Source of the DNA: Tribonema minus
Lineage: Eukaryota > Sar > Xanthophyceae > Tribonematales > Tribonemataceae
Direction: 5' to 3'
DNA: 64,000 nucleotides
Assembly (NCBI GenBank): GCA_017506865.1
Contig: JAFCMP010000057.1
Span: forward strand, 1,054,001 to 1,118,000
The notes under the pieces are model-generated. The model did no database searches and had not been told where the DNA came from. It saw only the letters and a program-made list of their open reading frames with translations. Positions 23,171-35,431 of the stretch are shown piece by piece. How positions within the stretch are numbered: the first letter of the stretch is position 1; the number at the start of each line of letters is the position of its first letter. The position numbers and the translations under genes were made by a program.

Positions 23171-26100
23171 AAAGAGAGCAATGGAGCGAGGCGAGGCGAC
23201 GCTGGCGGTGCGAAGCTCTGTGTGCTGAGCAAGTGAAAGGGCCTCTTGGGGCAACAAGCAAAGGTGATATACAGCAAATGTACTGCAGGAGCGTCTTGTC
23301 AACACGCTGTTGAGCTCTTGTCTCGAGCAATGTCTAAAAATTTCGCTCCAACAACTGGCGAACAATCAGCGCGTGGCATTCCAAAGCTGCAGAGTTTCGG
23401 AAGTAGCTACTCTCCTCGAAGAACAGCATTGGAGAATGCCCAGGCTCGAAGGCTGGTCTGGGGGCCAAGTTGTCTATGAAGCGAAGACGACTGGGGACTG
23501 ACACCATACGTGTTTCAGTTGTAGTGTTGGTGGTCCTTAACCTCATCTCAGTGTGCACGCCTGAGCATTTGTAGATTGCCCATGTCAAGGTGGTGGGCTT
23601 GCAGGACGCATGGTCAGAAACAGTATTACTTGCTACTGAGGCATGAGCAAGGGCCAGGTGAGAGGGTTGCTAATAGAGTTATGTACATGCCAGCAGTTCC
23701 TCCACACTTTTCAGCACAACACACAGCAATGGCAGTAGGTCAAGCAAGTGATCAGGTGACTGCAGCGCAGTTAGCTCGATTGGAGACACGGCCATGACGG
23801 CAGCCGTCTGCTGTAGCAGTCAAGCGAAGCAGCAACTGTTTCAACTGTCAAGCTGGATGCTGGACACCTTGCGCAGGCGTGTCGTGATCAGTGCAACGAT
23901 GTGCACAAGCTTTCAAACTCTCATGGCAGAAGCACGTTGCCGTTGACGCCTTTACCGCCACAAAGTTATGCCCGGGTGGTGGACAGTTTTGTCTATCCGC
24001 GCCGCGCACTGTGGTGAGTACCGCATTTCCCTGGATTGCGGTGCACAACACATGTCAGAGGAGCTTTTTGCAGAACGCATGATGGTGGATGTATGCAGGG
24101 GATCTGTCATTGCAGCAGCAGCAGCTTGTACAAACTCACAATTTCAGTTGCAGCAAGTGTTGCACAGTTGAAAATGGGGTGCATGACAAACAAGTTCTGC
24201 CAAGGCAGGTGCACATGTTCTGGCAGTTGTCACTGCCTCACACTACGAAGAAATGCATTCGCCGCCGTCTCTTTCAGTACGCAGGAGTGGGCAGTGTTGT
24301 TGACGATGGAGCTGTGCAAGCCTGCGCCAGGCGTTGGTGTTGACGAGTGCTTGGTATCACATGCAAATCGCAGGTATCTTGTTGCACTGGATCCATTCGG
24401 GTCTTCGCAACTGTCTAATCCACCATGAATCTCTTCATGTCACTTGCAGTAAGGGTCTCAGAATGGTGCACGTATGACTTTGCACGTGATATGCAGCACT
24501 TCACCCGATGTTCACAGCCGACGTGGCGAGAGCCGGCCGGTTTGGTGCAGATGCTTGTGCGTGCTTCTGTTGCATGGGCACCGCTCTGTGCTGCTGCACC
24601 AGGTGACATGCCGCATCCACGCCGCCACTGCCGCCGCGCGCCAACTTCGGCTGCAGTTACGAGGGCGGCGAGCTCACATGCACACAATCGCGACAAGGCC
24701 TAGTTCAACAGATGGGCTGAGCTTGCGGTGAAGCGGATTCGTACCCGCCTAGCAGCGCTGCTTGGCTGCGCAAAGCCACCTGCGGTCAATGGTGGCTTGC
24801 AGCTGCCCTGCCGCCACTCCAGTCCTCTTGTGCAACAGTCACGCACTAGCATTGATGGATCCTCATGGCTGTACTGGTAAATAACACTTTGCACAGTTGC
24901 ACACTCCTTCACTTACAGTATTGCTCATTCCTCTCGGCTTGGGCTCTGCTGCTGTGATGGTATATATGCAATCCACTCGCGCCTGCATGCACGTGTTACC
25001 CCCTCTTGCTGTGCACAATGTAATTGAAATGCTCAAAGCCTGCAGCAGCGCAAGGTGACAATGGCCATGTTGTCACATGCGTTGTGCATCACCAGCAAAC
25101 CTAGCGTGCCCGGCAATGAATTGGCACGACTTCACGCTTGTTGCGCCTTCGGCGCGCTTGGTGGCTCTCTTGAGGTCAGTCTGACTCACCGCATTCCGCA
25201 AAGTCAGCGTCAGGGAAGTGTATTGCCTGCATGCTAACACATGACAGCTTCAGAATGCGGCCAGCACGCTTGCCACAACATCGCATTCGCAAACACAAAG
25301 TATGTTGTGTGATGTACTGCCAGTGGTGGCCATGTGCACGCTGACGTGCCGTCGTTGGGGGGACACATCGCTGCATCAAATATGCATTCCAGTGCAAAGG
25401 GCTGGCTGTCCAGAAGGGGGGCATAATGTGGGCGTGCTGAGGAGCGAAAGATACTTGCATGAACACTGGTGGAGACCCAGAGGCTGCTCTGTGACGTGCA
25501 CGCCAGCAAGTGTGCTGCGCATGTGCACCTGTTGCGTCATCATGATCAGAATTGCCGCATTGTCGGCTATGCTTGGCAAGTAAATGAGTGTCAGCAATGG
25601 ACAAGTGGGCGAAGGCTGGTGAGTGCAGTGATGACAGCAATCCCAGCTGAATACAACTGCCTGGATCACCAAGGCGTCGGGCCCTGAAGGGCATAGCAAT
25701 GGGATGCATACATGCAGATCTGTCTGCGACGCTCCATCATGTATACGTAGCTATCCTCGGCGGGTAATGTACTCAGGACAACTTGCGGCGGCGAGAGGCG
25801 GTGGAAAGGTGAGGTTTTTGCGGAGGTTAGAGCACCGATCAGTACTAGCTATAGCTACATCTGCGGCGCCACTGTCGCTTGTACAGTTTGCAGCAGCGCC
25901 GCCGCCGCAGTCAGCCACGTCGTTGCTACTGCCGTGCTTATCATGTTGAGCTCTGTAGCCATGGCGCTCCTCCGCCTCGCTCGCCGCTGGCAGCTCTGAG
26001 ACGTTGCTGCCCGCCGTCTCCGCCTTCGCCGCTGCCGGCCGCCGGCCGCGCCGCCGCCGCCGCCGCCGCTGCGCAGCTGCGCTCCCCGCCGCCAAGTTGA

Positions 26101-26437
26101 TTGGCCCGACAGAAACCCTGCTTGTATACATTCCTGAGCCCAACAGCAAACCCTCGCAGTGTGTGAAGCCGTTGTCGAAGGAGCTGCTCACGGCACAGGC
26201 TAGAGCGGAGGTGCCGGCAGCAGGCCAATTGAGCTCACGCACAGCAGATCTGGTGGCCAATCTGCCCGCTGTGGTTGCCTGCGGCGTGAGAGGAGGAGCA
26301 GCACTGGGCAGAGACGGGCACCTCGGCAGCAGAGCGAGAGTGACAAGCTTAAAAGAAAGCTTGTGAAGGCGCAGGGCGTGCACTGCAATCTCAAGAGTGC
26401 TTGCACTGCTGGGCTCTAGCACGTGGGCCTTGGCGCC
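23171..26437. other. Intergenic, divergent between globin copy 2 and AP-1 mu; no confident gene
   Basis: No known domain is recognised. The best open stretch is plus strand 26088-26366, with peptide-like text around KLIGPTETLLVYIPEPN and a stop 72 nt before the AP-1 mu ATG. The opposite strand is also open for 223 codons (25751-26422), so GC content alone could explain both. A core promoter for AP-1 mu should lie within the last few hundred bases; I see no clear TATA or initiator. Confidence 0.35.
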
Positions 26438-27207
26438 ATGGTGGCCTCGGCGGTGTTCATCCTGGATGCGAAGGGGAAGATCATCATATCCAGGAATTTC
26501 AGGGGGGATGTGCCCATGAGCATAAGCGAGAGGTTCTCTCTATACATACAGGTGAGCAGCAATTTTCATGCAATCGCATTATGGCTCGTGCGCTCATTCG
26601 ACAAGCTCATCACCCAAGCCGTCGTAAGACATGCCCTGACAGGTCTTTCGTTTCTGAAGGTTCAGTGTGGTCATGGAAAAAAAAACCAGCTCATAGAATG
26701 TGCTAGAGAGTAGAGGATGCCAACAAAACTGGCTACCGCGTCCATTGCTTGTAGCAAAGTATTAAGTCACCACACCGCCCTCAATAAGCACAATTCCACT
26801 TGCAGCCTTTCTGAATCAAAATCTTTACTCACTGTCATGCATAAAGATGGACGAGAGCTATGTAAAGCGGTGTACATCGCTGACTGGGGTAGACGTTCAG
26901 TGACCAAGAGAGCACCTGCTGCGACTCCTGCAATCGATGCTGCACTACAAGTGCCAGTACCACCTCTGCCGCGTTCCCTGATACCAGTTGCTGAGGTGCC
27001 GCCCATTGAAAATGCTCAACAAGGACACATTTCAGATCTCTTGTGATGCAAGTATGCAGAATGCACTGCTTTTTGCAACGGCGAGCACGTAACATTTACG
27101 TAACCGCAGGCAGCGGCTCGAACCTCTGCAGTATCAGCTGTGGTGAGGATTGCCGCACTTTGGAGGTGAACATGAAAATGTTGGTCTGAGCTTCTCTGCA
27201 GTGACAA

Positions 27208-27239
<32 letters not shown>

Positions 27240-30200
27240 GCGATACTTAGGCAAACCTGACAATCATGCCAGGGACCGACGCGGTTTCACTGACAACGAA
27301 AACACACCCATTTTGGCAAGCGCACCACCACCAGATCAAAACATGCACAGGTCACCACCACATATGGTATATCAATTTTCATGGAATGCAGCACTTCTGT
27401 ATGGGTCGCCACATGGCCCTCACCAATTCTGGCAGCAGCGTTTCATTTTCACTCAATGGCAGCGCACAGCTCACAACGTCTGTCCAGAGTAGGTCCCACA
27501 ACCTGACGGCGTAGAGGCACAGGTAGACGCAAGACGTGCGGCAGCAGCAGCGAACCGGAGCGGCGGTGAATCTGTAGAATGGCGGCAGCATCAAGAATAG
27601 TGGCAGTTGAGCTCTAGCAAGCATGGAATACTTCAAAGTACAGTATAAACTCTAAGTGTAGTGCTTGTCAGCAGGGAACCGACACCTGGCATATGTCGTG
27701 GTATGGTGACAACGAGTCTCATGAATATGGCGCTCGGTCACGCTGGCATTTTCCTGCAGCCACCGGGCTCTTGCGGTCTAAGAAGCAAGTGCAGCAGTCA
27801 GGCGACTGAGCAGAAGTGATGTTACCTGACGCAGCTGTGTCAGGCGCAGGATGAGGGTACGTGTAGGGGACACGGTGTCGCAGTGCTCAGCAACCTGCAA
27901 CCGCAAGGTTCCGTCATCAACAGCCATGTTCGGAATGATATTCCTCGTCACTCGCCAGTTTAGGTATGGAGGTGACACTTGGCCTCTACTACATGTACGA
28001 GTCATGCTGCGGCAGCGCAAGGACGCGCTTGCAGCACCGTGTGCAGTCAACGCCGCTCGCAATCATGCAGGGCGCGCCAGCGGCTCAGCGGCTTTGTCGC
28101 GTCCGCGGGTCTTCTTGCCGAGCGCTGTGAGGCTCACAGGAACGTGCTTCGAGCGTGCGCGGTGCTCGCGCGATCAAAGGGCGCGCAAGCGCACGAGGCG
28201 CGCCAGCAGCCCACAGCAGCTTCGGCGCAGTTAGGGCCTGTCGCGCCTTGCGCTGCTCTGAACATCATGAGCGCACACTGCAAGCGTGTGCGGTCGCTCG
28301 TCGCACGCGCGCGCGCGCATCGCGGGCGCACGACAGCAATCCCAGAAGCCATGCAGATGCCACTGCGTCTGGGGTCCGGTATGCGCCGTGCGGCAATCAC
28401 GATGCCGGTGACGATGCTGATCAGACGATGCTGGTCATCGTCATTGAGAGCGCACCGTGCACCGCTGCGCGTGCGCGCAGCATTGCTGGCGCAGTGGCGG
28501 AAGCCACTCGTGCGCCAGCGATTTCAGGCTGCCGCACGGCGCCGATGATGATGTTGATGATGAATACTGACCCTCATCAACAGCTGCAACGCGGGAGCCG
28601 CGCACATTCTTTGAGAGGCGCGGGCGCGAGCTGAGCGGGCTGCTACGCGCGCTGTGCGTTGCACCAGTGGACTACAGTGGCGGCTGAATGTCTTGTTGCG
28701 TAACTGTTCCATCTTGAAGAAGCGCTGTAGCGGGCGCGCACTGCGTGTCGCGCGGGTGCGACGGCGATGCTGCGGCAAACATCAGCAGCGCTCAGCATCC
28801 TCACCGCACCTGCTTTGCGCGCGCGCGCCGTCGCGCCGTGGCAGCAGGAGCGGACACACCTTCGAAACACTTGCCGCTGATGCAAGAACCTTGATATCAC
28901 GCCGCGTCAGAAAATGTAGGCACGACTCGGTCTGTAGTCCACAACGTGCATCAACACAAGCGTCTCTGCGTACCGATTAACTTCACTTGACCGCCCGCGC
29001 ACTGTTACGCTTGCAGGAGCGGGAGGAGACGGACCAGCAGCCGGTGTTCACGGAGGAGGGGTACACGTTTGTGTACATCCGGTACAACAACCTGCTGCTC
29101 ATGAGCGTCACCAAGCGCAACAGCAACGTCGCGCTCATGCTCGTGTACCTGTACAAGCTCACGGACGTGTTCAGGGACTACTTTGGGGAATTAGAGGAGG
29201 TCAGTGGTCCGCGGCGACATGTGGAATTACTACGTTCCTTCTTGTACTCGAAGTTGTACTTGAAGTATATTGCACGAGAGGGTGTGAGTTTGGTGGGGGG
29301 GGGGGCTGATGCGTGGCAGTGCTGAGCAACGGTGCGCTCCACGTACGATATGGCACAGTCGCGCACGGAGACCTGGCTGGTCACATCACACCCGGTGCAT
29401 GTGTGCAGCGGCGGAGTTGAGGACTGCCTGCGGTGCTGCGTTGCAGCGCTCAACAGTTGCGATGTTGCGCTGCTCACGCCCATGTGCCTGTACCACTGTT
29501 GGCGGTGTTTTGTTATACATTGAAAGGCCCAGTGGTCCGCAGCCCTGTGCATGTCACTGTGGCGGCAGCTATGATGAGGCTTGTCACCCCTTCACGGATG
29601 GCTGGAGTGTACAGGGCGAGGTGTGGCCACCTTCGGTACTTCGAGATGCGCATCAATGCGGCTGATTGCCGCAGTTGCCAATGGGGACGTGGCGTACCTG
29701 CCGCCGCTTCTGGGCGCTTTCACCAGTGTGGCACTGCTCTTCACAGCAACAGACACAATAACATGCAGATGGCCGCCGCCCGCTGACGATGCGCATCAGG
29801 ACGTGCAGCGACAGGCACGCACAAACTACTTCTTCCGAAGCGCGTGTAGACGATCCACGGCAATACAGCGCTGCCTCTTATATGTGGTGTGCGTGAATGG
29901 TGCTGTCAAGCTCAAGGCTCTGCGGTGGCGCCGCTTTCCACCTATTACGCCCATTCTGGCGCCATTATACGATGCGACCGCTCACGCTGCGCCAATTCTA
30001 ACCCTGCCCCCCCCCCCCCCCCCCTTCAATGCTCCCCCCGTGCTCGTCCCGTGCGCACAGGAGTCGATCCGCGACAACTTTGTCATCATCTACGAGCTGC
30101 TGGACGAGACCATGGACTTTGGGTACCCGCAGACCATGGAGTCCAAAATACTGCGCGAGTACATCACGCAGGTGCGCGCCATCGCTGCGCGCTGCTGCGC

Positions 30201-33200
30201 TGGTGGACTCAATCGCACTGCCGGGAAAGCTGTATCGGTCGGTCAGGCGCGCCGCCTGTGTGGAGTGTGGTGCGCTACGTTTACTGCATATTCTTTGCTT
30301 CCCAGAGTTGAAGTTTCTACTGAAGTGGACTTGCAGTACCCGCAGATCATGGGAGTCCTAAATGCTGCGCGAGTACATCACGCAGGTGCGCGCCGTTGCC
30401 GGAAGCGCTGCTGCACGCTGGTAGACACTATCGAAATGACGGTAAAGCAGCATCAGTCAATCAGGCGTGATGTGTGTGTAGCGTAGACACAATTACAATG
30501 CCGGGAAAGCTGTATCAGTCGATCGGACGTGCCGCCTGTGGAGTGTCGCACTACGTGCGACTGCATTTCCCTGCGTCTTCCCAGAGTTGAAGTTGGTGTT
30601 GAAGTATTCTTCGCAGCCATTACATGCACAGACAGGGTTAGCTTTACCTGGTGGTGCTGACTCTGCCGCTGTGTGGCCATGCCATCGCGGTCGCGGCGGC
30701 ACGCGGGCGCTGCGGTCCGCCGCGCCACCGCCCAATCGACAACGCTAGCCCCCAAGGGCGGCGCAGGTGTCATGGTGGGGGTGCCAGCGCAGCGACTCTC
30801 CATTGTTGCAAACTTCAACTTTGGATATGAGCTCCATGGCTGTACTTCCTAAAGCGCGTGACTGTACCTCGGCATCAGAAATGCGCCTCGGCACCGGCTG
30901 CTGGCATTCGCGCAGCGAGTGACGGAAGCGGGCGGTGGCGGCTTCGCGCCCTTCAGCAGCGCTCTGAGACACCGTTCTACCGACGATGCTGCTCTCTGAC
31001 ACCGCTCTGCTGGCCACGCTGCCGCACCCGCGCGCCACCATACTTGTATATGACACCGCGCACTTATGGTGAACTCGTCGACGTCTGCAGGAGGGGAGAC
31101 GGCTGAAGGCTGCGTCGCGGCCGCCCAGCAGCGCTCTCGCAACACCGTTCCACCGACCATGCTGCTGCTGCACCTGCGCGCCACTAATACGCTCGCATGT
31201 TGAAGTTTGCGCACGGCCCGCACGCAGCGCTCTCACAACACCGAATCGCCGATTATGCTGCCGCACCCGTGCGCCACTACAGTATATACTTCAGAAGTAT
31301 GACTCCGCAAACTCATGTTGAAGTGAGCGCCGTGCACAGGAGGGAATGGGCTGGAGGTTGCACCGCGGCCGCCAGCAGCGCCCTCACACCACCATTTTGC
31401 CAACTATGCTGCTGCTGCACCCGCGCGCCACTATTTAGGTATGGAAATGAATCAAAAGGTAGTAGAGCTATATGATACCGCGTGCTCATTGAAACCGCGC
31501 ACTCATGCTGAAACTCGTTGTCATGCACAGGAGGGGAATCGGCTGGAGGTGGCGCCGCGGCCGCCGGTGGCGCTCACCAATGCCGTCTCGTGGCGGTCCG
31601 AGGGCATCAAGCACCGCAAGAACGAGATCTTCCTGGACGTTGTGGAGAAGCTCAACCTGCTGGTCAGCAGCAACGGCACCGTGCTGCACAGGTGCGTGTG
31701 GGCAGTTACGGACAGTTACACTGGTTGGCTGATGGGTTTCGGGAGGAGTACCGGGAGGTGGTGGAGATGCTTAGCCTGCTGGTCAGCATCAATGGGGCTG
31801 CACAGGTGGGTGTGGCAGTTGCAGACACTTACAGTGATCTGGGAGCAGCAAAGACAGCGCGTGTGGTGGGAACGCACGTCAAGCAGGCATTGATGAATCC
31901 TGAACGAGACAGGATAGGCTTAGTTCGCTGGCCGGCAACAAAGGCGCAGCGTGGCACAGACACAGTGGCAGTGTGTGCCTGCCAATGGTAAGGTCCGCCA
32001 ACAGGTTTGATGGGCCAGGAACCCACAGGGTCAGGGGTGGGGGTTTGGCACCAGCAGCGCATCATCATTTCCAGTGACAGGCACGTGAATGTGATGAGCA
32101 CTGTTAAAGCGCTCGTCAGCCACACCGACACATGGTCGCTCGCGTGACGTGCAGCCTCTGCATGCTATCAAAACGTGAAGCTCAGGCCTGGGGTGAGGGG
32201 CAGGCGTGAACGCTGTCACACGATGTGAGACTCGCGTTGCGGGGGCGTGAAACAGGCAATAGTCTGTTGGGCGAACATCATGGAATCCCTCTTTGACCGC
32301 AAACCCAGCGATGCTCATCCCTGCGCCTGCGGCGCGCTGTCTGGTCTGGCGCCAAGCTCCGCTTATTGGCATGCTTCAACTGCACCGTTTTTTCCGTCTC
32401 ATCTCGCCGCCGCCGCAGCGAGATGCCCATTGTGCGCTGTCAGGTCCGACGGTCACGCGCTGCTCACTTGCGTGCACCGCTCCTCTGTTAGCCCTTCTGG
32501 CGCTCATCTTTGTCGCAGGCGGCGGTCGTTAACAGTAACTTCACACCTCCTTCCATGTCACGCGCCGCCGCTGTCGCAGCGAGATTCTCGGCGCCGTAAA
32601 GATGAAGTCCTTCCTGAGCGGCATGCCGGAACTCAAGCTCGGGCTCAACGACAAGCTGCTGTTCGAGAGCACGGGGCGGACCTCCGGCAAGGTGAGCGCT
32701 GCCGCTGCTCGCTGCTGCGGGTGATGGCGCACGCCGCAGAGTCGAGTGCTGCTGCACGAGCGCTGTGCTGTGGTTCAAGTTGGTCGAGCTTTGCTGCACG
32801 AGTGCTGCCCTAAAAATCGGTGGAGCGCTAGAGCACGACAGCGCTGCTTTTAAAGTCGGTCAAGCGCTGCCGTACATGCAGTCGAACGCTGCTGCATGAG
32901 CGGTCGAGCGCTGCTGCATGAGCGGTCGAGCGCTGCCGCACAAGCGCTGCCCTGTGCTTCAACTCAATTGAGCACTGCTGCACGAGCGCTGCAGTATCAT
33001 TCAAGTCAGTCGAGCGGTGCTGCACGCGCGCTGCGCTGTGCTTCGAGTCAGTCGAGCACTGCTGCATGAGCGCTGCTGTACGGTCGAGCGCTGCTGCATG
33101 AGCGGTTGAGCGCTGCTGCATGAGCGGTCGAGCGCTGCTGCATGAACGGTACCCTGTGGTTTGAGTCAGTGGAGCGCTGCTGCGCACGAGTGCCGCCCTG

Positions 33201-34502
33201 TGCTTCAAGTCGAAGCCTGTGGCGGGCAATGTGACCATGGTGGCTGCTCTCAGTGAGGCTTTGAGATGTGGGTGACTTTCGATCATTGCGATGACGTGCA
33301 GCACTGTGGTCCCTTGCGTGCTGCGGAGGGCAATGGGAGCAACGCAGGCACAGGCCCAGGAAACGTCTGGAAACTTGTGTATGATCTGCAAGAGTTTCTG
33401 TCTCTTCCACTTTGGCACACCAGTTGCGGACGGCGGAGCTGGGAGACATCAGTCATCACCAGTGTGTGTGCCTTGAAGGGCTTGCACTTTCACTTTAAGT
33501 AGGTGCTCCTGCAATGCATAGTACTTGCTCGCATCCAACTGCAATCTCTCCTGCGCTCATGACCCCCCCTCCCCGCTCCCCCTCCGCCCCTCAGGGCAAG
33601 GCGGTGGAGCTGGAGGACATCAAGTTCCACCAGTGCGTGCGCCTCGCGCGCTTCGAGAACGACCGCACCATCTCCTTCATCCCGCCCGACGGCGAGTTCG
33701 ACCTCATGACGTACCGCCTCGCGACGCACGTCAAGCCGCTCATCTGGGTCGAGACGGTCGTCGAGCCGCACTCGCACTCGCGCATCGAGTACATGGTCAA
33801 GGCCAAGTCGCAGTTCAAGTCGCGCTCCGTCGCCAACAACGTCGAGATCGTGATCCCTGTGCCCGGCGACGTCGACTCGCCCGCGTTCAAGGCGAGCGTG
33901 GGGAGCGTCGCGTATCACCCGGAGCGCAACGCCGCCGTCTGGTCCATCAAGCAGTTCCACGGCTCGCGCGAGTACCTCATGCGCGCGCACTTCGGCCTGC
34001 CGAGCATCGCCGCGGACGACCAGGCGGAGTGGCGCGCGCCGATACAGGTACGTACTTCAAAGTTGAAGTGCATCGCGCAGCGCGGCTGCTGTCGGGGGAG
34101 CGGCGTGCTGTTAGCATGCGTACGGATGGTAGAAGCGCCAGGAGGAGAGGCGCGCACCCCCAGAGTGTGTGCGCATGCGCGAATGCATGACTGCCTTTTT
34201 TATAGGGTGTCTATGCATGCAACGTTGCATATTTAAGTTTGCGTAATTGTGCATTTGTTGAGGGATGCGCCGCTGCATAGCATCGCGTACATGCCAAGAA
34301 TCGATATCGGTTCCCTGACGGTGTACTGTTGCTGCTGCTGCTGCCATTGCTGCTACGTCAGGTGCGCTTTGAGATCCCATACTTCACTGTCAGCGGCATA
34401 CAAGTGCGCTACCTGAAGATCATCGAGAAGAGCGGGTATCAGGCGCTGCCGTGGGTTCGGTACATCACGCAAAACGGCGATTACCAATTGCGTATGGTCT
34501 AG
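26438..34502 (+). CDS. AP1M: AP-1 clathrin adaptor complex mu subunit
   Basis: This medium subunit of the AP-1 adaptor selects YxxPhi cargo for clathrin vesicles at the trans-Golgi and endosomes. Exons: 26438-26551, 29017-29199, 30061-30171, 31531-31691, 32580-32691, 33595-34047 and 34362-34502 (TAG). All join in phase, giving 424 aa against about 423 for animal mu1. The longin-type N-domain begins MVASAVFILDAKGKIIISRN. The linker contains DNFVIIYELLDETMDFGYPQ. The mu-homology domain holds TNAVSWRSEGIKHRKNEIFL, FLSGMPELKLGLNDKLLF, the KFHQCVRLARFENDRTISFI block and RVEYM-like text, and ends SGYQALPWVRYITQNGDYQL. The FENDRTISFIPPDGEF and QALPWVRYITQNGDYQLR signatures favour AP-1 over AP-2, AP-3 or AP-4. 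Intron 1 is about 2.5 kb. Introns 3, 4 and 5 carry tandem exon-edge copies. The ATG at 26438 is preceded by an in-frame GTG, not needed for the family start. Confidence 0.97.
27207..27241. repeat. CAG/CAA trinucleotide microsatellite
   Basis: A run of (cag)n interrupted by one caa, inside intron 1 of AP-1 mu. Confidence 0.9.
30126..30610 (+). repeat. Tandem copy of AP-1 mu exon 3 end plus donor
   Basis: After the real exon end (30171) the intron repeats 'ctgcgcgagtacatcacgca' plus 'ggtgcgcgcc' at 30366-30400. It follows a degraded copy of the PQTMES codons with a one-base insertion. The downstream intron text 'gccgggaaagctgtatc' also occurs twice (30221 and 30500), each followed by 'cccagagttgaagtt'. 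Confidence 0.85.
30890..31530 (+). repeat. Upstream tandem copies of acceptor plus start of AP-1 mu exon 4
   Basis: The real acceptor is at 31529-31530. Copies of 'cacaggaggg.aa..ggctgga' with a following G/C-rich 'ccgcggccgcc' block are at 31080-31125 and 31334-31375. Older copies are near 30900-30960, and a partial one near 31210-31270. Each is followed by a variant of 'atgctgctgctgcaccc' and 'gcgcgccact'. Confidence 0.8.
31441..31470 (+). repeat. Dispersed short repeat, copy 1 of 3 (encodes MEMNQKVVEL)
   Basis: It starts 'atggaaatgaatcaaaagg' and continues 'tagtagagct'. It matches copies at 37198-37230 (+) and 40513-40545 (minus). It lies in AP-1 mu intron 3, just before the true exon 4. 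Confidence 0.85.
31741..31816 (+). repeat. Downstream copy of AP-1 mu exon 4 end plus donor
   Basis: This codes for a degraded version of the exon end: V-V-E-M-L-S-L-L-V-S-I-N-G against V-V-E-K-L-N-L-L-V-S-S-N-G. It is followed by 'gcacaggtgggtgtggcag', parallel to the real 'gcacaggtgcgtgtgggcag' at 31686-31705. Confidence 0.85.
32401..32432 (+). repeat. Upstream copy of acceptor plus start of AP-1 mu exon 5
   Basis: 'gccgccgcagcgagatgccc' at 32407-32426 parallels the real acceptor and exon start, 'gctgtcgcagcgagattctc' (32570-32589). Confidence 0.65.
32735..33190. repeat. Minisatellite in AP-1 mu intron 5
   Basis: Tandem units close to 'gtcgagcgctgctgcatgag' repeat with variants (cacgag, gcacaag). 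A longer period of about 60-70 nt includes 'cctgtgcttcaagtcagt'. Confidence 0.85.
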
Positions 34503-35431
34503 GGCTTGGACAGAGCACTGCTGCATTAGAAGTGTCACACAAATTTATCAGCCAGCATCATCTTGGCGTTGCGTTTGCCTAGCTGCTCTGAATGCCCTGC
34601 GCTTGATTGTGGCAGCAGTTCAAGAGCGTCACACAAATTGTATGCTCTGTTCATTCCTGCTGTTGCGCTCAGTGCCCCTATGTGAATTGTGCTTCGGGTC
34701 ATGGCAGCACTTTGGCTGATGCCCCATCATGTCTTCTCATGTCATGTCCCAAGTTTTTTTTTCTGATGAGTGCTGCAGGTCATCATTGAGTCATCTGCCT
34801 CCATCTGCGCATTGCAGAGCATATGCAGAGCACATGCATGCTTGTCTCATTGTGTCATGCTCTGCACGCTGATTCTCGCCGTGGTGATTAGTCTTTGTAC
34901 AACTTGCACGCTAGGTATTGCAAAACTTCTGTCAGCAGGTCAAGTACCGCAAAGCTGATTCTTTCGTGGTGTTTGTCAAGCTCTGTAGAGCAATGTCATG
35001 AAGCACCATGCCTTCCATGCAGCACTTAATACACAAAGCCATGCGTCCCCATGCGGCGATGGCGACACCATCATAAAAGCGTCAAATTGCGTGACGCACG
35101 TAACGTGCAGTGCAGGGTTTCGAAGGCTTGAGTGCCTTGTGTGAGTACCTTTAAGAGGCACAGTATGCAAATGCACTGTCATGAGGTCACGGCGGATGTC
35201 ATCACGGGCATGTGCGGCTGTAGCAGGGGCTTGCGAAACACGCAGGACCGCAGCAGGTCCAGGCGCCACAGGATTTGGAGTGGCACTGGTTGCTTCGTTG
35301 CACATGTGACATGACCAACCTCAATGGTGAAGCTCAGCACAAAGTTGCTTGCAACAGCAGAATCTATTCAAGCCAACTGCCTTCAAATCAAAGACAGGCG
35401 ATACTTCGAAGTATGTACATTGACGCCGCCG
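34503..35431. other. Convergent intergenic region
   Basis: This lies between the AP-1 mu stop and the stop of the minus-strand Cys-rich gene. No gene and no strong repeat are seen. Presumed 3' untranslated regions of both genes lie here. Confidence 0.5.

Noticed and set aside
17140-23800. Viral or bacterial insertion as source of the globin genes
   Set aside because: No viral hallmark genes; composition and duplication pattern are continuous with the host, although the globin itself is of bacterial style.
25751-26422. 223-codon minus-strand open frame upstream of AP-1 mu
   Set aside because: No family signature, Arg/Ala-rich low complexity, and an equally open opposite strand; not enough to call a gene.
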